A stretch of 64,000 bases of DNA from Luteimonas viscosa (GCF_008244685.1 NZ_VTFT01000001.1:475248-539247); one strand, 5' to 3'. Shown: positions 36,613-47,836, counted from the first letter of the stretch. A program made the numbers and translations. The notes: generated by a model not told the origin, from the sequence alone.

Positions 36613-37704
36613 ATGTTCGCATGGCTTCTTGGCGCGGCCCTGACCCTGGCGCCCGCGATCGCGCCCGCACCCGCGCCGCCGCCGGTGCCCGATCCGCCAG
36701 CTCCCCCATCGGCGGAGGAAATCTTCGCCATCCCGGCCGCATTGCGGCAGGCATTGCACGAACAGGTGGTGGCGGACGGTGGATCGGACCACCAGCGCCT
36801 GTCGCGTCTGGTGCGTTTCATGTTCGATCCCGAAGGGCTCGGCATGCGTTACCAGCACGACGGCAACTTCACAGTCGCCGAGGCCTGGCAGTCCCGCAAG
36901 GGAAACTGCCTGAGCTTCACCCTGATGACGATCGCGCTGGCGCGCGCGGCCGGACTCGATGCCTACGGCCAGGAGATCTCCAGGACGCTGTCCTGGTACA
37001 GCGAGGGAGACACCCTCTACTTCAGCAACCACGTCAACACGGGCGTCCAGATCCACAGGCAGCGCTACTCCGTGGACGTCGCCAGTGACAGCGTACTGAC
37101 CGCGGAACCCCCGAAACAGGTCGATGACGAACGCCTGCTGGCGATCTTCCACAGCAACCGCGCCGCATCGTTGCTGACCGAAGGCAGGCTGGAGGAGGCG
37201 GCGACGTACATGGCGTCTGCGCTGCGCGCGGACGAACGCTATGCCGCCGCCTGGAACAACGCCGGCGTGCTGGCCCTGCGCGAGGGCAGGCCGGATCAGG
37301 CCGAACAGCACTTCCTGAAGACCCTGGAGCTCGACAGTTCGCACGACGGCGCGATGATGAACCTCGCGTCGCTGTACGCCGCGCGTGGCGACCGGCAGCG
37401 CGAGCACGAATACCGCAAGCGGATCGAGCGGGCACGCCAGCGCAACCCGTTCCACTACTTCATGCTCGCACTCGACGACGAGAAGCAGGGCGATTACACC
37501 GCCGCGGCAAAGCGCTACCGGCGCGCGATCGGGCTGTACGACGGCGAGCACCGGTTCCATTACGGCCTTGCGCGCGCCTACCTGCACCTGGGCGACTTCC
37601 GCAAGGCGGGCGACGCCCTGCGCCGCGCACAGTCGCTCGCAAGCGACGGCACCAGCGAGCGCTACCAGGCCAAGCTCGACCGCCTGCGACGCAAGGGGTT
37701 GTAG
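36613..37704 (+). CDS. Exported transglutaminase-like protein with TPR repeats
   Basis: This 363-residue protein starts with a signal peptide and a Pro-rich stretch. Residues about 60-160 look like a transglutaminase-type fold: the Cys in SRKGNCLSFTLMTIALARAA and a His in SNHVNTGVQI, with a later Asp in the YSVDVASD stretch, are in plausible triad order. From about 175 tetratricopeptide repeats follow (AAWNNAGVLALREGRPDQAE, FHYGLARAYLHLGDFRKAGD). Function unknown; the arrangement resembles periplasmic transglutaminase/TPR proteins. A GGGAGA site precedes the ATG. Confidence 0.75.
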   Translation: MFAWLLGAALTLAPAIAPAPAPPPVPDPPAPPSAEEIFAIPAALRQALHEQVVADGGSDHQRLSRLVRFMFDPEGLGMRYQHDGNFTVAEAWQSRKGNCLSFTLMTIALARAAGLDAYGQEISRTLSWYSEGDTLYFSNHVNTGVQIHRQRYSVDVASDSVLTAEPPKQVDDERLLAIFHSNRAASLLTEGRLEEAATYMASALRADERYAAAWNNAGVLALREGRPDQAEQHFLKTLELDSSHDGAMMNLASLYAARGDRQREHEYRKRIERARQRNPFHYFMLALDDEKQGDYTAAAKRYRRAIGLYDGEHRFHYGLARAYLHLGDFRKAGDALRRAQSLASDGTSERYQAKLDRLRRKGL

Positions 37705-37725
37705 GGCCGGTTCAACGCAACCGGT

Positions 37726-37992
37726 TCAACGCAGCTGGCTGTCCTTGCTGCCGCGGCGGTTGTAGCCGGCGTGCGATTCCCCATCGTGTTCCTCCGCTTC
37801 CTGGCACGCGATGCACAGGCGCACGCCGGGCATCGCCTTGCGGCGCGCCTCCGGGATCGGCGCATCGCATTCCTCGCAATGCGAGCGGCCCGGGCCCTGC
37901 GGCAACTGGCTGCGCGCCCGCTTGATGCCGTCCTTCACGGTCGCGTCGATCTGGTCCTGCACCGCGCCATCGCCTGCCCAGCCGGTTGCCAT
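37726..37992 (-). CDS. DksA/TraR-type C4 zinc-finger protein (YbiI-like)
   Basis: An 88-residue protein with a C4 zinc finger CEEC...CIAC near the middle ([20 protein letters not shown]), the TraR/DksA signature. It lacks the long coiled-coil of DksA and is close in size to E. coli YbiI. A regulatory or RNA polymerase-binding role is possible but unproven. It lies 49 bases after folP on the same strand. Confidence 0.85.
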   Translation of the reverse strand: MATGWAGDGAVQDQIDATVKDGIKRARSQLPQGPGRSHCEECDAPIPEARRKAMPGVRLCIACQEAEEHDGESHAGYNRRGSKDSQLR

Positions 37993-38041
37993 GGTGGTTC
38001 TCCGTCTACCCGTCCTGCCGCCTGTCTACCGCACTGCGTGT

Positions 38042-38941
38042 TCAGATCTCGTCGGGCCAGCGGATCGACGGCGCCTGCACATCCCTGCGTGGCATGACGA
38101 CCGCCGCGACCGCCTGCCACACCTTCAGTGCATCCACGGTCGCAGCGACGTCGTGCACCCGCACGATCCGGGCGCCGCGCTGCGCCGCCAGCAGGTGCGC
38201 GGCGACCGAGCCGTGCACCCGCGCCTGCGGATCATCGCGGCCGGTCAGCTCGCCGATCGTGCGCTTGCGCGACAACCCGGCCAGGACCGGCACGCCGAGC
38301 TCGGTGAAGCGCTCGAGTTGCGCCAGCAGTTGCAGGTTGTGCGCGGCGTGCTTGCCGAAGCCGAACCCGGGGTCGACCACGATGCGCTTCTTCGCGATCC
38401 CCGCCATCTCCAGCGCGAACACGCGCTCGGTGAGGAAGCGATGGACCTCGCCGACCACGTCGTCGTATTCCGGCGCGTCCTGCATCGAGCGCGGCTCGCC
38501 GAGCATGTGCACCAGCGCCACCGGCACCGCGAGCGACGCCGCCATGTCGAGCGCACCTTCGCGGCGAAGCGCGTACACGTCGTTGATCATCGCGGCACCC
38601 GCGTCGACCGCCGCACGCATCACTTCCGGCTTCGAGGTATCGACGCTGACCGGCAGCCCGGTTTCACGCGCCAGGCGTTCGATCACCGGCACCACCCGCT
38701 CCAGTTCTTCCGCAACCGGGACTTCGACGGCCCCGGGACGCGTGGACTCGCCACCGACGTCGAGCAGGTCCGCGCCCTCCTCCGCCAGCCTCAGGCCATG
38801 CGCCACCGCCGCGTCGACGGTCGCATGCGCACCGCCATCGGAGAAAGAATCGGGCGTGACGTTGACGATGCCCATGACCCGGGTGCGGTCGAGGCGGAGG
38901 ATGCGGCCGGCGCAGTCGAGCTGGGGAGCGGTGTCGAACAT
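38042..38941 (-). CDS. folP: Dihydropteroate synthase
   Basis: This 299-residue enzyme joins p-aminobenzoate to the pterin pyrophosphate in folate synthesis and is the sulfonamide target. [38 protein letters not shown] and the C-terminal RVHDV are all family motifs. The ATG at 38941 overlaps the last unit of a heptanucleotide array: the 12 bases in front are pyrimidine-rich, so no Shine-Dalgarno sequence is present. The array is open in all frames, so an in-frame extension cannot be excluded. Confidence 0.95.
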   Translation of the reverse strand: MFDTAPQLDCAGRILRLDRTRVMGIVNVTPDSFSDGGAHATVDAAVAHGLRLAEEGADLLDVGGESTRPGAVEVPVAEELERVVPVIERLARETGLPVSVDTSKPEVMRAAVDAGAAMINDVYALRREGALDMAASLAVPVALVHMLGEPRSMQDAPEYDDVVGEVHRFLTERVFALEMAGIAKKRIVVDPGFGFGKHAAHNLQLLAQLERFTELGVPVLAGLSRKRTIGELTGRDDPQARVHGSVAAHLLAAQRGARIVRVHDVAATVDALKVWQAVAAVVMPRRDVQAPSIRWPDEI

Positions 38942-39086
38942 TGGGGATTGGGGATTGGGGATTGGGGATTGGGGATTGGGGACTGGGAACCGGGAACCGG
39001 GAACCGGGAATCGGGAATCGGGAATCGGGAATCGGGAATCGGGAATCGGGAATCGGGAATCGGGAATCGGGAATCGGGAATCGGAG
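38940..39086. repeat. Heptanucleotide tandem array, 21 units, abutting the folP start codon
   Basis: Twenty-one 7-base units without gaps. Counted on the plus strand from the folP end: six ATTGGGG, one ACTGGGA, three ACCGGGA, ten ATCGGGA, and one ATCGGAG. The first unit overlaps the folP ATG. Unit length is not a multiple of three and no frame on either strand contains a stop. The graded change along the array shows local expansion of variant units. Confidence 0.95.
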
Positions 39087-39116
39087 GCAGCCTATCGGGT
39101 TGTCATCCCGAGTGCA

Positions 39117-39157
39117 GCGAGGGATCCAGCCTGGGCCGCGCCAAACGGATCCCTCGC
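39117..39157. repeat. Inverted repeat next to the heptamer array
   Basis: Perfect 11-base arms (GCGAGGGATCC at 39117-39127 and GGATCCCTCGC at 39147-39157) with a 19-base loop, between the array and ftsH. The 457 bases 38942-39398 hold no gene, only the array, this repeat, other short hairpins (such as 39264-39280) and the ftsH terminator. Confidence 0.75.
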
Positions 39158-39321
39158 TTCGCTCGCGATAGCACGATGGGAGGCGACGTTCAGTCGATTG
39201 GCGGGTTCCGTTCGCTCCAGCCTGCCAGTCACGTCAGCTCGATCGTCGCTACGCGCGGGGACCCGGGAGCTGTGCTCCCGAACCCCACCTCGTGCCGGGA
39301 GCGCATGCCATCCGGCATAAC

Positions 39322-39351
39322 GCGAAAACGCCGGTTCCCCGGCGCTTTCGC
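39322..39351 (-). terminator. Probable terminator of ftsH
   Basis: A 13-base stem (39322-39334 with 39339-39351, one mismatch) and a 4-base loop. On the minus strand the descending arm contains four T. It lies about 50 bases past the ftsH stop codon. Confidence 0.6.
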
Positions 39352-39398
39352 AAAGCCATTGGCGGACGCCAGGCCGCAGCCGGGCCTCGAAACCGGGC

Positions 39399-41312
<1,914 letters not shown>

Positions 41313-41342
41313 CGGGATTTCCGGGACTCCAATGGGGTCATG

Positions 41343-41990
41343 CTACTTGATTGCCGCCAGCTTGCCCTGCGCCAGCGCATAGACTTCAGGCGAACGCCTT
41401 CGCGAGGCGGCGGGCTTGCGGATCGCGACCTTCGCGTAACGCCTGCGAAGCTCGCGTACGAAATCGTCGAAACCGGTGCCCTGGAACAGCTTGATCAGGA
41501 ACGTGCCGCCGGGCTTCAGGTGGCGGTCGGCGAAGTCCATCGCCAGTTCGGACAGGTACATCGCTCGCGGCTGGTCGACCGCCTCCACACCACTCTTGTT
41601 GGGGGCCATGTCCGACAACACAAGGTCCACGGCCTGGCCGGCCAGCATCGTCTCAAGCCCGGATAAGACCGCATCCTCCCTGAAATCGCCATGAAGGAAC
41701 TCGACCCCGGCCAGCGGCGGCATCTCCAGGATGTCCAGGGCCAGCACCCGCCCCGGCCTCGCCGGATCGAGCCGGTCGAGCTCCTGGCGGATCCATTGCG
41801 ACCAGCCGCCGGGTGCCGCGCCGAGGTCGACCACGACCATGCCGGGTTTGAGCAGGCGGTCGCGCTCGACCAGTTCCTCGAGCTTGAAGGCCGCGCGCGA
41901 ACGCAGGCCCTCGGCCTGGGCCTTCTTCACGAAGGGATCGGAGAAGTGTTCCTTCAGCCAGCGCTGGCTGCTCTTGCTGCGGGTGGCCAT
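41343..41990 (-). CDS. rlmE: 23S rRNA 2'-O-ribose U2552 methyltransferase
   Basis: This 215-residue SAM-dependent enzyme (RrmJ/FtsJ) modifies the A-loop of 23S rRNA late in 50S assembly. The SAM motif [19 protein letters not shown] and the catalytic region [13 protein letters not shown] are intact, as is [11 protein letters not shown] with the catalytic Lys. Length matches E. coli RlmE (209). The ATG at 41990 gives the family N-terminus ([20 protein letters not shown]). It is upstream of ftsH and divergent from yhbY, the common arrangement. Confidence 0.95.
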   Translation of the reverse strand: MATRSKSSQRWLKEHFSDPFVKKAQAEGLRSRAAFKLEELVERDRLLKPGMVVVDLGAAPGGWSQWIRQELDRLDPARPGRVLALDILEMPPLAGVEFLHGDFREDAVLSGLETMLAGQAVDLVLSDMAPNKSGVEAVDQPRAMYLSELAMDFADRHLKPGGTFLIKLFQGTGFDDFVRELRRRYAKVAIRKPAASRRRSPEVYALAQGKLAAIK

Positions 41991-42126
41991 GGGTTCATCC
42001 CCCTCCTCCGTGGGGAGGGTCGGGTGGAGGCGGCCAGTGCGGTTGCGGGGGCACGGCGCCCCCGGAAAGAGGTTGCGGGGCGGCATGATACCCTGCGCCC
42101 CAGTCCTTCACCCCGCCCAGCACCCG

Positions 42127-42432
42127 ATGTCGATCGCCCTGACCGCCGCCCAGAACCGCTTCCTGCGCGGCCAGGCGCATGAACTCAAGGCGATGCTGCA
42201 GGTGGGAGGCAAGGGCGTGACCGACGCGGTGGTCGCCGAGATCGATGGCGCACTCGAGCACCACGAACTGATCAAGATCAAGGTCGCCGCCGCCGACCGC
42301 GAAGAGCGGGACCTGTTGATCGGTCAGCTCGCGCAACGCAGCGGCGCCGCCCTGGTGCAGCGGATCGGCCATGTCGCGGTGCTGTACCGGCCGTCGAGGG
42401 ACAAGCGCCAGATCGTGCTTCCGCGGGCCTAG
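42127..42432 (+). CDS. yhbY: YhbY-family ribosome-assembly RNA-binding protein
   Basis: A 101-residue CRS1/YhbY-domain protein that associates with the pre-50S subunit. The family pattern is clear: LTAAQNRFLRGQAHELKAML, QVGGKGVTDAVVAEID, the following LEHHELIKIKV and QRIGHVAVLYRPS. Standard length (97-104). It is divergent from rlmE with about a 136-base gap, and is followed after 13 bases by the Mth938-type gene. Confidence 0.93.
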   Translation: MSIALTAAQNRFLRGQAHELKAMLQVGGKGVTDAVVAEIDGALEHHELIKIKVAAADREERDLLIGQLAQRSGAALVQRIGHVAVLYRPSRDKRQIVLPRA

Positions 42433-42445
42433 CGCCCCGAGCAGG

Positions 42446-42841
42446 ATGCAACTGGTCCACGAACAACCCGATTTCGAGTTCTTCCTGCGCGGTGCGGACG
42501 GCCGCGGCGCGCGGGTCAACGACCGGCGGCTGGACGCCAGCTTCATCGTCGCGCCCGACCGGCTGCTCGAGCACTGGCCGGTGACCGACGCGCTCACCCT
42601 CCGCGTGGGCGACCTCGAACCCCTGTTCGCCCTGCAGCCGGAACTGGTCCTGCTCGGCTGCGGCGAGACCCAGGCCTTCCCCCCGCAGGACGTACTCGCG
42701 GCGTGCCTGACGCGGGGGATCGGGCTGGAGGCGATGACCAACGCCGCGGCGGCGCGCACCTTCAACGTGCTGGCCGGGGAGGGGCGGCGCGTGGCCGCCG
42801 GTTTCATCATCGGGACGACCGGGGCCGGCGACCCTACCTGA
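42446..42841 (+). CDS. Mth938-like domain protein (DUF498)
   Basis: A 131-residue protein of the Mth938/NDUFAF3 fold (VGDLEPLFALQPELVLLGCG, then GIGLEAMTNAAAARTFNVLA). Bacterial members have no assigned activity; in mitochondria the relative helps assemble respiratory complex I. An AGCAGG site precedes the ATG. It is likely co-transcribed with yhbY and converges on nlpD. A hairpin (42840-42863) without a T tract sits between them. Confidence 0.85.
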   Translation: MQLVHEQPDFEFFLRGADGRGARVNDRRLDASFIVAPDRLLEHWPVTDALTLRVGDLEPLFALQPELVLLGCGETQAFPPQDVLAACLTRGIGLEAMTNAAAARTFNVLAGEGRRVAAGFIIGTTGAGDPT

Positions 42842-42870
42842 ACCGGGAACCGCTGCCCGGTTCGTCCTGT

Positions 42871-43692
42871 TCAGCGACGCGGCAGGTGCTGCAGCGGATC
42901 GACCGGCTTGCCGTTGTAGCGGATCTCGAAGTGCAACATCTCGCGCGCGGCACCGGTGCTGCCCATCTCCGCGATCTGCTGGCCCGCGGACACCCGCGCG
43001 CCCTCGTTCACGAGGCGGGTGCGGTTGTGGCCGTAGGCCGACAGCCACTGTTCGTCGTGCTTGACGATCACCAGTTCGCCATAGCCCACCAGGCCGGAAC
43101 CCGAATACACCACCACGCCATCGGCAGCCGCACGCACCGCCTGGCCGCTCCTGCCGGCGATGTCGATCCCCTGCCGCGTGGCATCGCCCGCTGCGAAGCG
43201 GTTGAGGATCTGGCCATCGGTCGGCCAGCGCCAGCCCAGACGGCTGCTGGAGGGTGGCGGCGCCGAAGGTTGCGGTGGCGCCTGGGTCGGGCGCACGGCG
43301 GGTCGCTGCGTCGTGCCCGAGGATCGCGTGGCCGATCGCGACCCGCTCCCGGTGCCCGGATACAGTCGCAACCGCTGTCCCGGATAGATCGTGTAGGGCG
43401 GCGATACGCCGTTCCACAGGGCCAGGTCCATCGGGCTGATGCCGTTGTTGACGGCCAGCCGGTACAGGGTGTCGCCGCGCCTGACCACGACGCTGGCGCC
43501 CGGCTTCGGAGTGGACACCTTGGGCACCGATCCCCCGCCCTGGGTGCGCACCACCTTGCTGCTGCAGCCGGTCACCAGCAGCAGCGCCAGCAGCGCGGCC
43601 GCGGGCGCGCGCAGCCGCGTGATTCCGCGCCGCGTGTTGTTCCTTGCTTCCCGATCCACCGCTGCCCCCGTGTCCGCGCCGATGCCGATCAT
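42871..43692 (-). CDS. nlpD: NlpD-like LysM/peptidase-M23 lipoprotein
   Basis: A 273-residue envelope protein with a lipobox (LLLVTGC) after about 42 residues, a LysM domain (VVVRRGDTLYRLAVNNGISP) and a C-terminal M23 fold (WPTDGQILNRFAAGDATRQG, LVIVKHDEQWLSAYGHNR). The M23 metal residues appear incomplete: where active LytM enzymes have HxxxD, this reads RQGIDIAG. As in E. coli NlpD, it probably activates amidases rather than cutting peptidoglycan itself. The ATG overlaps the exoD-like stop codon (ATGA). Confidence 0.85.
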   Translation of the reverse strand: MIGIGADTGAAVDREARNNTRRGITRLRAPAAALLALLLVTGCSSKVVRTQGGGSVPKVSTPKPGASVVVRRGDTLYRLAVNNGISPMDLALWNGVSPPYTIYPGQRLRLYPGTGSGSRSATRSSGTTQRPAVRPTQAPPQPSAPPPSSSRLGWRWPTDGQILNRFAAGDATRQGIDIAGRSGQAVRAAADGVVVYSGSGLVGYGELVIVKHDEQWLSAYGHNRTRLVNEGARVSAGQQIAEMGSTGAAREMLHFEIRYNGKPVDPLQHLPRR

Positions 43693-44345
43693 GCCGTGAA
43701 CCGCTTGAACAGTTCCTGCGCCACCAGTCCGCCGCCGCCGATCAGCACGCTGAAGTACACCATCGTCCCCAGGTTGGCGAGATGGCCGAGCAGTACCGCG
43801 CCACCGTCGCGCTGGATGAAGCCGATCGCGTACGCGAGCAACGCCAGCGCCGGCAGCGTATTGCTGAACGGTACGAATCCGAACGGCGCCATCAACAGGA
43901 GGGCCGCGAGGATGAAGGCGAGGTTGTTGACGATGTCCTGGGCGCGCCCGTCGACCAGCACGGCCAGGCGATGCGGTCGGCTCAGCTTCTCGAACCGCTG
44001 CACCCAGCGTAGCCCGCCGGCCAGTCCGGGCCGCAACCGGTCCGAAGGCAGCCGGCGGTGGCGCACGCGTGACGGCAGCCAGAGCTGGCGACCCAGCAGC
44101 CGGCTCATGCCCACCAGCAGGATCGCCGCGCCGAAGACCGTGCTGACGCCGGGGATCGACACCGGGATCAGGAACACCAGGGTCAGCAGGATGCACAGCA
44201 GCAGCAGGCCTTCGTCGCCGAACAGCTCGAGCAGTTCGCCGAGCGTGACGTGGTCGGGCGGCAGGCGCGCGATCATGCCGGCGATCTGCGCGCCGAGGCT
44301 TGCGTCGTCGCCGCCGGACGCGGCCCTGGCATCGGTCATCGCCAT
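43689..44345 (-). CDS. ExoD-family membrane protein
   Basis: A 218-residue inner-membrane protein with four hydrophobic segments. The ExoD (exopolysaccharide synthesis ExoD, PF06055) pattern is clear: VTLGELLELFGDEGLLLLCI, FLIPVSIPGVSTVFGAAILL, then LMAPFGFVPFSNTLPALALL. Role uncertain; in Rhizobium exoD mutants are alkali-sensitive with altered polysaccharide. It lies between pcm and nlpD, with 4-base spacing or overlap to both, so it is part of this operon. Confidence 0.87.
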   Translation of the reverse strand: MAMTDARAASGGDDASLGAQIAGMIARLPPDHVTLGELLELFGDEGLLLLCILLTLVFLIPVSIPGVSTVFGAAILLVGMSRLLGRQLWLPSRVRHRRLPSDRLRPGLAGGLRWVQRFEKLSRPHRLAVLVDGRAQDIVNNLAFILAALLLMAPFGFVPFSNTLPALALLAYAIGFIQRDGGAVLLGHLANLGTMVYFSVLIGGGGLVAQELFKRFTA

Positions 44346-44349
44346 CGCC

Positions 44350-45033
44350 TCAGTCGATGGTGCCCGACAGCAACGGGACGAACACCACGGGTCCGAGGTC
44401 GCGACGCGCGATGGTGCCGTCCGCTTCCCTGCGCAGCATCAGCAGTTGCTGCGCACTTGCGGCACCCACGGGCGCCACCAGAACGCCGCCGGGCGCGAGC
44501 TGCCCGGTCAGGGCCTCCACCAGGGCCGGCGCACCCGCGGTGACCAGGATGCCGTCGTAGGGGCCGTTCTCGGGCCAGCCGACGCGGCCGTCGTCGTGCT
44601 TGCTGCGCACATTGAGGCCGAGCGAGCGGAAGCGCTTGCGCGCCACGCGCAGCAGGTCGCCGATCCGCTCCACGGTATGCACTTCCAGGCCCAGCGCGGC
44701 GAGCACGGTGGCCTGGTAGCCGGAGCCGGTGCCGACTTCCAGCACCCGCGAGGGCGTATGGCCTTCCGCGAACAGGGCCTCGGTCATGCGCGCCACCACC
44801 CACGGCTGCGAGATGGTCTGGCCGTGGCCGATCGGCAGCGCGGTGTCCTCGTAGGCGCGGGTGGCCAGCGCCTCGTCGACGAACAGGTGCCGCGGCACGG
44901 TGCGGATCGCGTTGAGCACGCGTTCGTCCGCGATGCCATTGCCGCGCAGGCGTTCGATCAGGCGGTCGCGCACGCGCTGCGAGGTCATGCCCAGGCCGAT
45001 CGCCTCGGGCTGCAGGCGAAGTCGCGGCGTCAT
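44350..45033 (-). CDS. pcm: Protein-L-isoaspartate O-methyltransferase
   Basis: This 227-residue enzyme repairs aged isoaspartyl residues with SAM. The motif [20 protein letters not shown] is diagnostic, followed by SAM-binding [20 protein letters not shown]. The ATG overlaps the surE stop codon by one base (TGATG), and this surE-pcm order is conserved in many proteobacteria. Confidence 0.95.
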   Translation of the reverse strand: MTPRLRLQPEAIGLGMTSQRVRDRLIERLRGNGIADERVLNAIRTVPRHLFVDEALATRAYEDTALPIGHGQTISQPWVVARMTEALFAEGHTPSRVLEVGTGSGYQATVLAALGLEVHTVERIGDLLRVARKRFRSLGLNVRSKHDDGRVGWPENGPYDGILVTAGAPALVEALTGQLAPGGVLVAPVGAASAQQLLMLRREADGTIARRDLGPVVFVPLLSGTID

Positions 45034-45815
45034 CACTCCCGCGGCTCCTTCAGTTCCGCCGCGAGACTGCCGACCCAGCTCGACACCTGCTCGAGCGCCT
45101 GGTAGCGCGTGAGGTCGACATGGATCGGGGTGATCGAGATGTGCCCGTAGCGCACCGCGTGGAAATCGGTGCCGGGGCCGGCGTCCATCTCCGGACCCGC
45201 CGCGCCGATCCACCACCAGGTACGGCCGCGCGGGTCCTCCTGCTTCGTGCAGGGCTCGGCGCGATGGCGGTTGCCCAGGCGCGTGACCTCGAAGCCGGCG
45301 ATCTCGTTCCAGGCACGGTCGGGCACGTTGACGTTGAGGATGGTGTCGGCGGGCAGCGGGTCGCCCTTCAGGCGCTCGACGATCTCCACCGCCGCGCGTG
45401 CCGCGGTCTCGTAGTGGCGGCCGTCGTGGTTGACCGTCGCCAGCGACATCGCGATCGCCGGCAGGCCGAGGAAGCGGCCTTCCATCGCCGCGGCCACGGT
45501 ACCGGAATAGATCACGTCGTCGCCGAGGTTGGCGGTGTTGTTGATGCCGGAAACGACGAGATCGGGTTCCTGCTCGAACATCCCGGTGATGGCCACGTGC
45601 ACGCAGTCGGTGGGAGTGCCGTACACGCGCCAGACGGCATCCTCCAGCTGCTGCACGCGCAGCGGCATGTCCAGGGTCAGCGAATTGCTGGCGCCGGAGC
45701 GGTCGCGGTCGGGGGCGACGATCAGGACCTCGTGGCCGGCATCGCGCAGCCCCTGCGCCAGGATGCGGATGCCGGGGGCATCGACGCCGTCATCGTTGCT
45801 GACCAGTACGCGCAT
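45033..45815 (-). CDS. surE: 5'/3'-nucleotidase SurE
   Basis: A 260-residue metal-dependent nucleotidase active in stationary-phase survival. The metal site [12 protein letters not shown] at the N-terminus and [20 protein letters not shown] are hallmark motifs. The ATG at 45815 gives the family start MRVLVSNDD; a further-upstream start adds a nonconserved peptide. It is divergent from the Smr-domain gene and starts the surE-pcm-exoD-nlpD unit. Confidence 0.96.
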   Translation of the reverse strand: MRVLVSNDDGVDAPGIRILAQGLRDAGHEVLIVAPDRDRSGASNSLTLDMPLRVQQLEDAVWRVYGTPTDCVHVAITGMFEQEPDLVVSGINNTANLGDDVIYSGTVAAAMEGRFLGLPAIAMSLATVNHDGRHYETAARAAVEIVERLKGDPLPADTILNVNVPDRAWNEIAGFEVTRLGNRHRAEPCTKQEDPRGRTWWWIGAAGPEMDAGPGTDFHAVRYGHISITPIHVDLTRYQALEQVSSWVGSLAAELKEPRE

Positions 45816-45916
45816 GAACCTCTGGATTGACCCTTGCCGCGGATGTCGTCGGCGCATGATACCGGATGCGCGATGCGATCCGGACCGGAACGCGGGATCG
45901 CGGCATACTTGCGATC

Positions 45917-46462
45917 ATGACCAAGCACCGCCCACCGCCGGACGAGGACGATGCGGCGCTGTTCCGCGACGCGATCGGCCCGGTGCGCGAACTGCCGCAG
46001 GTGGAGGCGCCGCCCGCGCGCCCCAGGCCGCGGCCCGGCACGCGCATGGCCGAACTGGACGAGGCCGAGGCGAAGGGCGAGTTCCTGCGCCTGATCGGCA
46101 CCGCGCCGGTGGAATCCGGCGACACCCTGCGCCATCGCCGAGACGACGTGCCCGCGCACGTGCTCAAGCGCCTGTCGCAGGGCCGCTACGCGGCGCAGGA
46201 CGAACTGGACCTGCACCACGCCACCGCCGCCGGCGCCGAGGTGCTGCTGCGGCGGTTCTTGCTCGACGCGCGCGACGCCGGCGCGCACTGCGTGCGCGTG
46301 ATCCACGGCAAGGGGCTGGGTTCGGACGGCGTCCCGGTCCTGAAGAACCTGGTCGACCGGCACCTGCGCCAGCGCGGCGACGTGCTGGCCTTCCACTCCG
46401 CACCGGCGGCGCAGGGCGGCACCGGGGCGGTGCTGGTGCTGCTCAGGCCGCGCGGTGCCTGA
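45917..46462 (+). CDS. Smr-domain protein (SmrA/YdaL type)
   Basis: A 181-residue protein with a C-terminal Smr domain: DELDLHHATAAGAEVLLRRF and the catalytic-region CVRVIHGKGLGSD. Smr domains are nicking or RNA endonucleases; some proteins rescue collided ribosomes. The N-terminal about 90 residues are charged and probably unstructured. The 198 bases between its stop codon and truD show nothing else. Confidence 0.9.
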   Translation: MTKHRPPPDEDDAALFRDAIGPVRELPQVEAPPARPRPRPGTRMAELDEAEAKGEFLRLIGTAPVESGDTLRHRRDDVPAHVLKRLSQGRYAAQDELDLHHATAAGAEVLLRRFLLDARDAGAHCVRVIHGKGLGSDGVPVLKNLVDRHLRQRGDVLAFHSAPAAQGGTGAVLVLLRPRGA

Positions 46463-46660
46463 TCGGACCTGGCGCTCGCCGCGCCCGGGCCTGCCGGCAG
46501 GTCGATCCAGTGAACGGCGACGCCTCTGCGCGCCGCGACCGACTGCACGGCTCCCTTGTGTCCGCGATCGGTCGCGAACTTCCCCGGCTACGGGTCGCCA
46601 TGAAACCGGGCCCTGCGACCCGCATCGGCCCGGACTGGAGTGGCGCAGGTGTCCGGTGTG

Positions 46661-47722
46661 TCATTCCGGGGAATGGTCGGTGGCAGGTGCGGCGTGCATC
46701 TCGCCCAGTTCGGCGAGCACGCTGGTCGCGTAGGCGCCTGGCGGCAGGGAGAACCCGAGCCGCAACGTCGCTTCGTCCGGCCACTGCCAGGTCAGCTGGC
46801 CAGGCCGCAGCCGCGTCGCACGGCGCTCCTGCCGCAGGCCCGCCGCCTCGAGGCCCGCGCGCAGCCGCATCGCCGGTTCGTCGCCGAGCACCGAGGCCTC
46901 CAGTTCACGCGCCGCTCCCTGCGTACGCGGCTCCCCCTTTCCCCACAACGGTGCGGTCGGGTGGATATCGAAGCCCGCCAGACGCGCCGCCAGTCCCGCG
47001 TCGAACGGTTCGGGGCCGAACACGCTGCGACTGCCATCGAGCATCCAGATCTCGCCTTCCAGGCCAGCATCCCAGTTGCCCTGCCCGACACGCTGCGCGA
47101 GCACGCGGTTGAACAGTTCCGAACGCGCAGCCGACAGCAGCAGCGACCGCTCCTCGCGACGCACGCGACGACCCGCGAACATGGCCAGCGCACGCGCCAG
47201 GTTGCCGCCGTCGCGGCCGAAGCGCTGCTCGCCGAAGTAGTTGGGCACGCCGCGCCCGGCGAGCGCCTGCAGGCGCGTTTCGACCATCTCGCGCCGGCCC
47301 TGCACCTCACGCAGGGTCAGGATGAAACGATTTCCCGCCAGCGCGCCCCGCGGCAGCTTGCGCCCGTGTCTCACCGCCTGCAGCACGCGCAGTCCCTCCC
47401 CGCTCGCCGCATCCTCGAACGCCAGCGCCTCGAGCGGCGGATCCGCGCGCCCCGGCAACTGCACCGAAAAGCGCTGGCGCGTCAGTGCATGCCGGTCCTT
47501 GAGACCGGCGTGGCCGATCGCCGATTCCGGCACGCCTGCCCACTGTGCGACGCGCCGCGCGACGAACGCGGTGTTGAGCCCGCGCTTCTCGAGCGTCAGC
47601 AGCAGGTGCTCGCCGGCGCCGTCGGCCTCGAACGCGTCGATCTCCTCGACGAAGAAGTCCTCGGGCACCTGCCGCAACCGTGCCACCAGGACCGGCGCCC
47701 CATGCGCACGCGGCAGGGTCAC
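46661..47722 (-). CDS. truD: tRNA pseudouridine(13) synthase
   Basis: A 353-residue enzyme that modifies U13 in tRNA. The catalytic Asp is in [14 protein letters not shown] and the family motif [13 protein letters not shown] is present; the N-terminal PEDFFVEEI is typical. No in-frame ATG suits the start. The GTG at 47722 ([10 protein letters not shown]) fits the family length (about 350); a TTG at 47779 is the other candidate. It lies downstream of ispF on the same strand, the usual order in Xanthomonadaceae. Confidence 0.93.
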   Translation of the reverse strand: MTLPRAHGAPVLVARLRQVPEDFFVEEIDAFEADGAGEHLLLTLEKRGLNTAFVARRVAQWAGVPESAIGHAGLKDRHALTRQRFSVQLPGRADPPLEALAFEDAASGEGLRVLQAVRHGRKLPRGALAGNRFILTLREVQGRREMVETRLQALAGRGVPNYFGEQRFGRDGGNLARALAMFAGRRVRREERSLLLSAARSELFNRVLAQRVGQGNWDAGLEGEIWMLDGSRSVFGPEPFDAGLAARLAGFDIHPTAPLWGKGEPRTQGAARELEASVLGDEPAMRLRAGLEAAGLRQERRATRLRPGQLTWQWPDEATLRLGFSLPPGAYATSVLAELGEMHAAPATDHSPE

Positions 47723-47836
47723 CGCGATTCCATGCGCCTGGCAGATGCAGACGCACGGCGCCCGACGATCGCGCGCCAACCCACTGCCGGTGGCCGGCGC
47801 GCCTTCACCATCGTCGACGGCTTCGCGCCCGACCGG

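Noticed and set aside
38940-39086. The array read as a CRISPR or as coding repeat (GIGNRES-type peptide)
   Set aside because: Units are only 7 bases with no spacers, so it is not a CRISPR. All frames are open simply because the unit has no stop; there is no start signal for a repeat protein.
42840-42863. Hairpin between the Mth938-type gene and nlpD as a terminator
   Set aside because: An 8-base stem (GAACCGGG/CCCGGTTC) exists, but neither strand has a T tract after it.
46463-46660. Possible small gene or RNA between the Smr gene and truD
   Set aside because: No frame with a start signal, no tRNA-like arms and no strong hairpin followed by T were seen.
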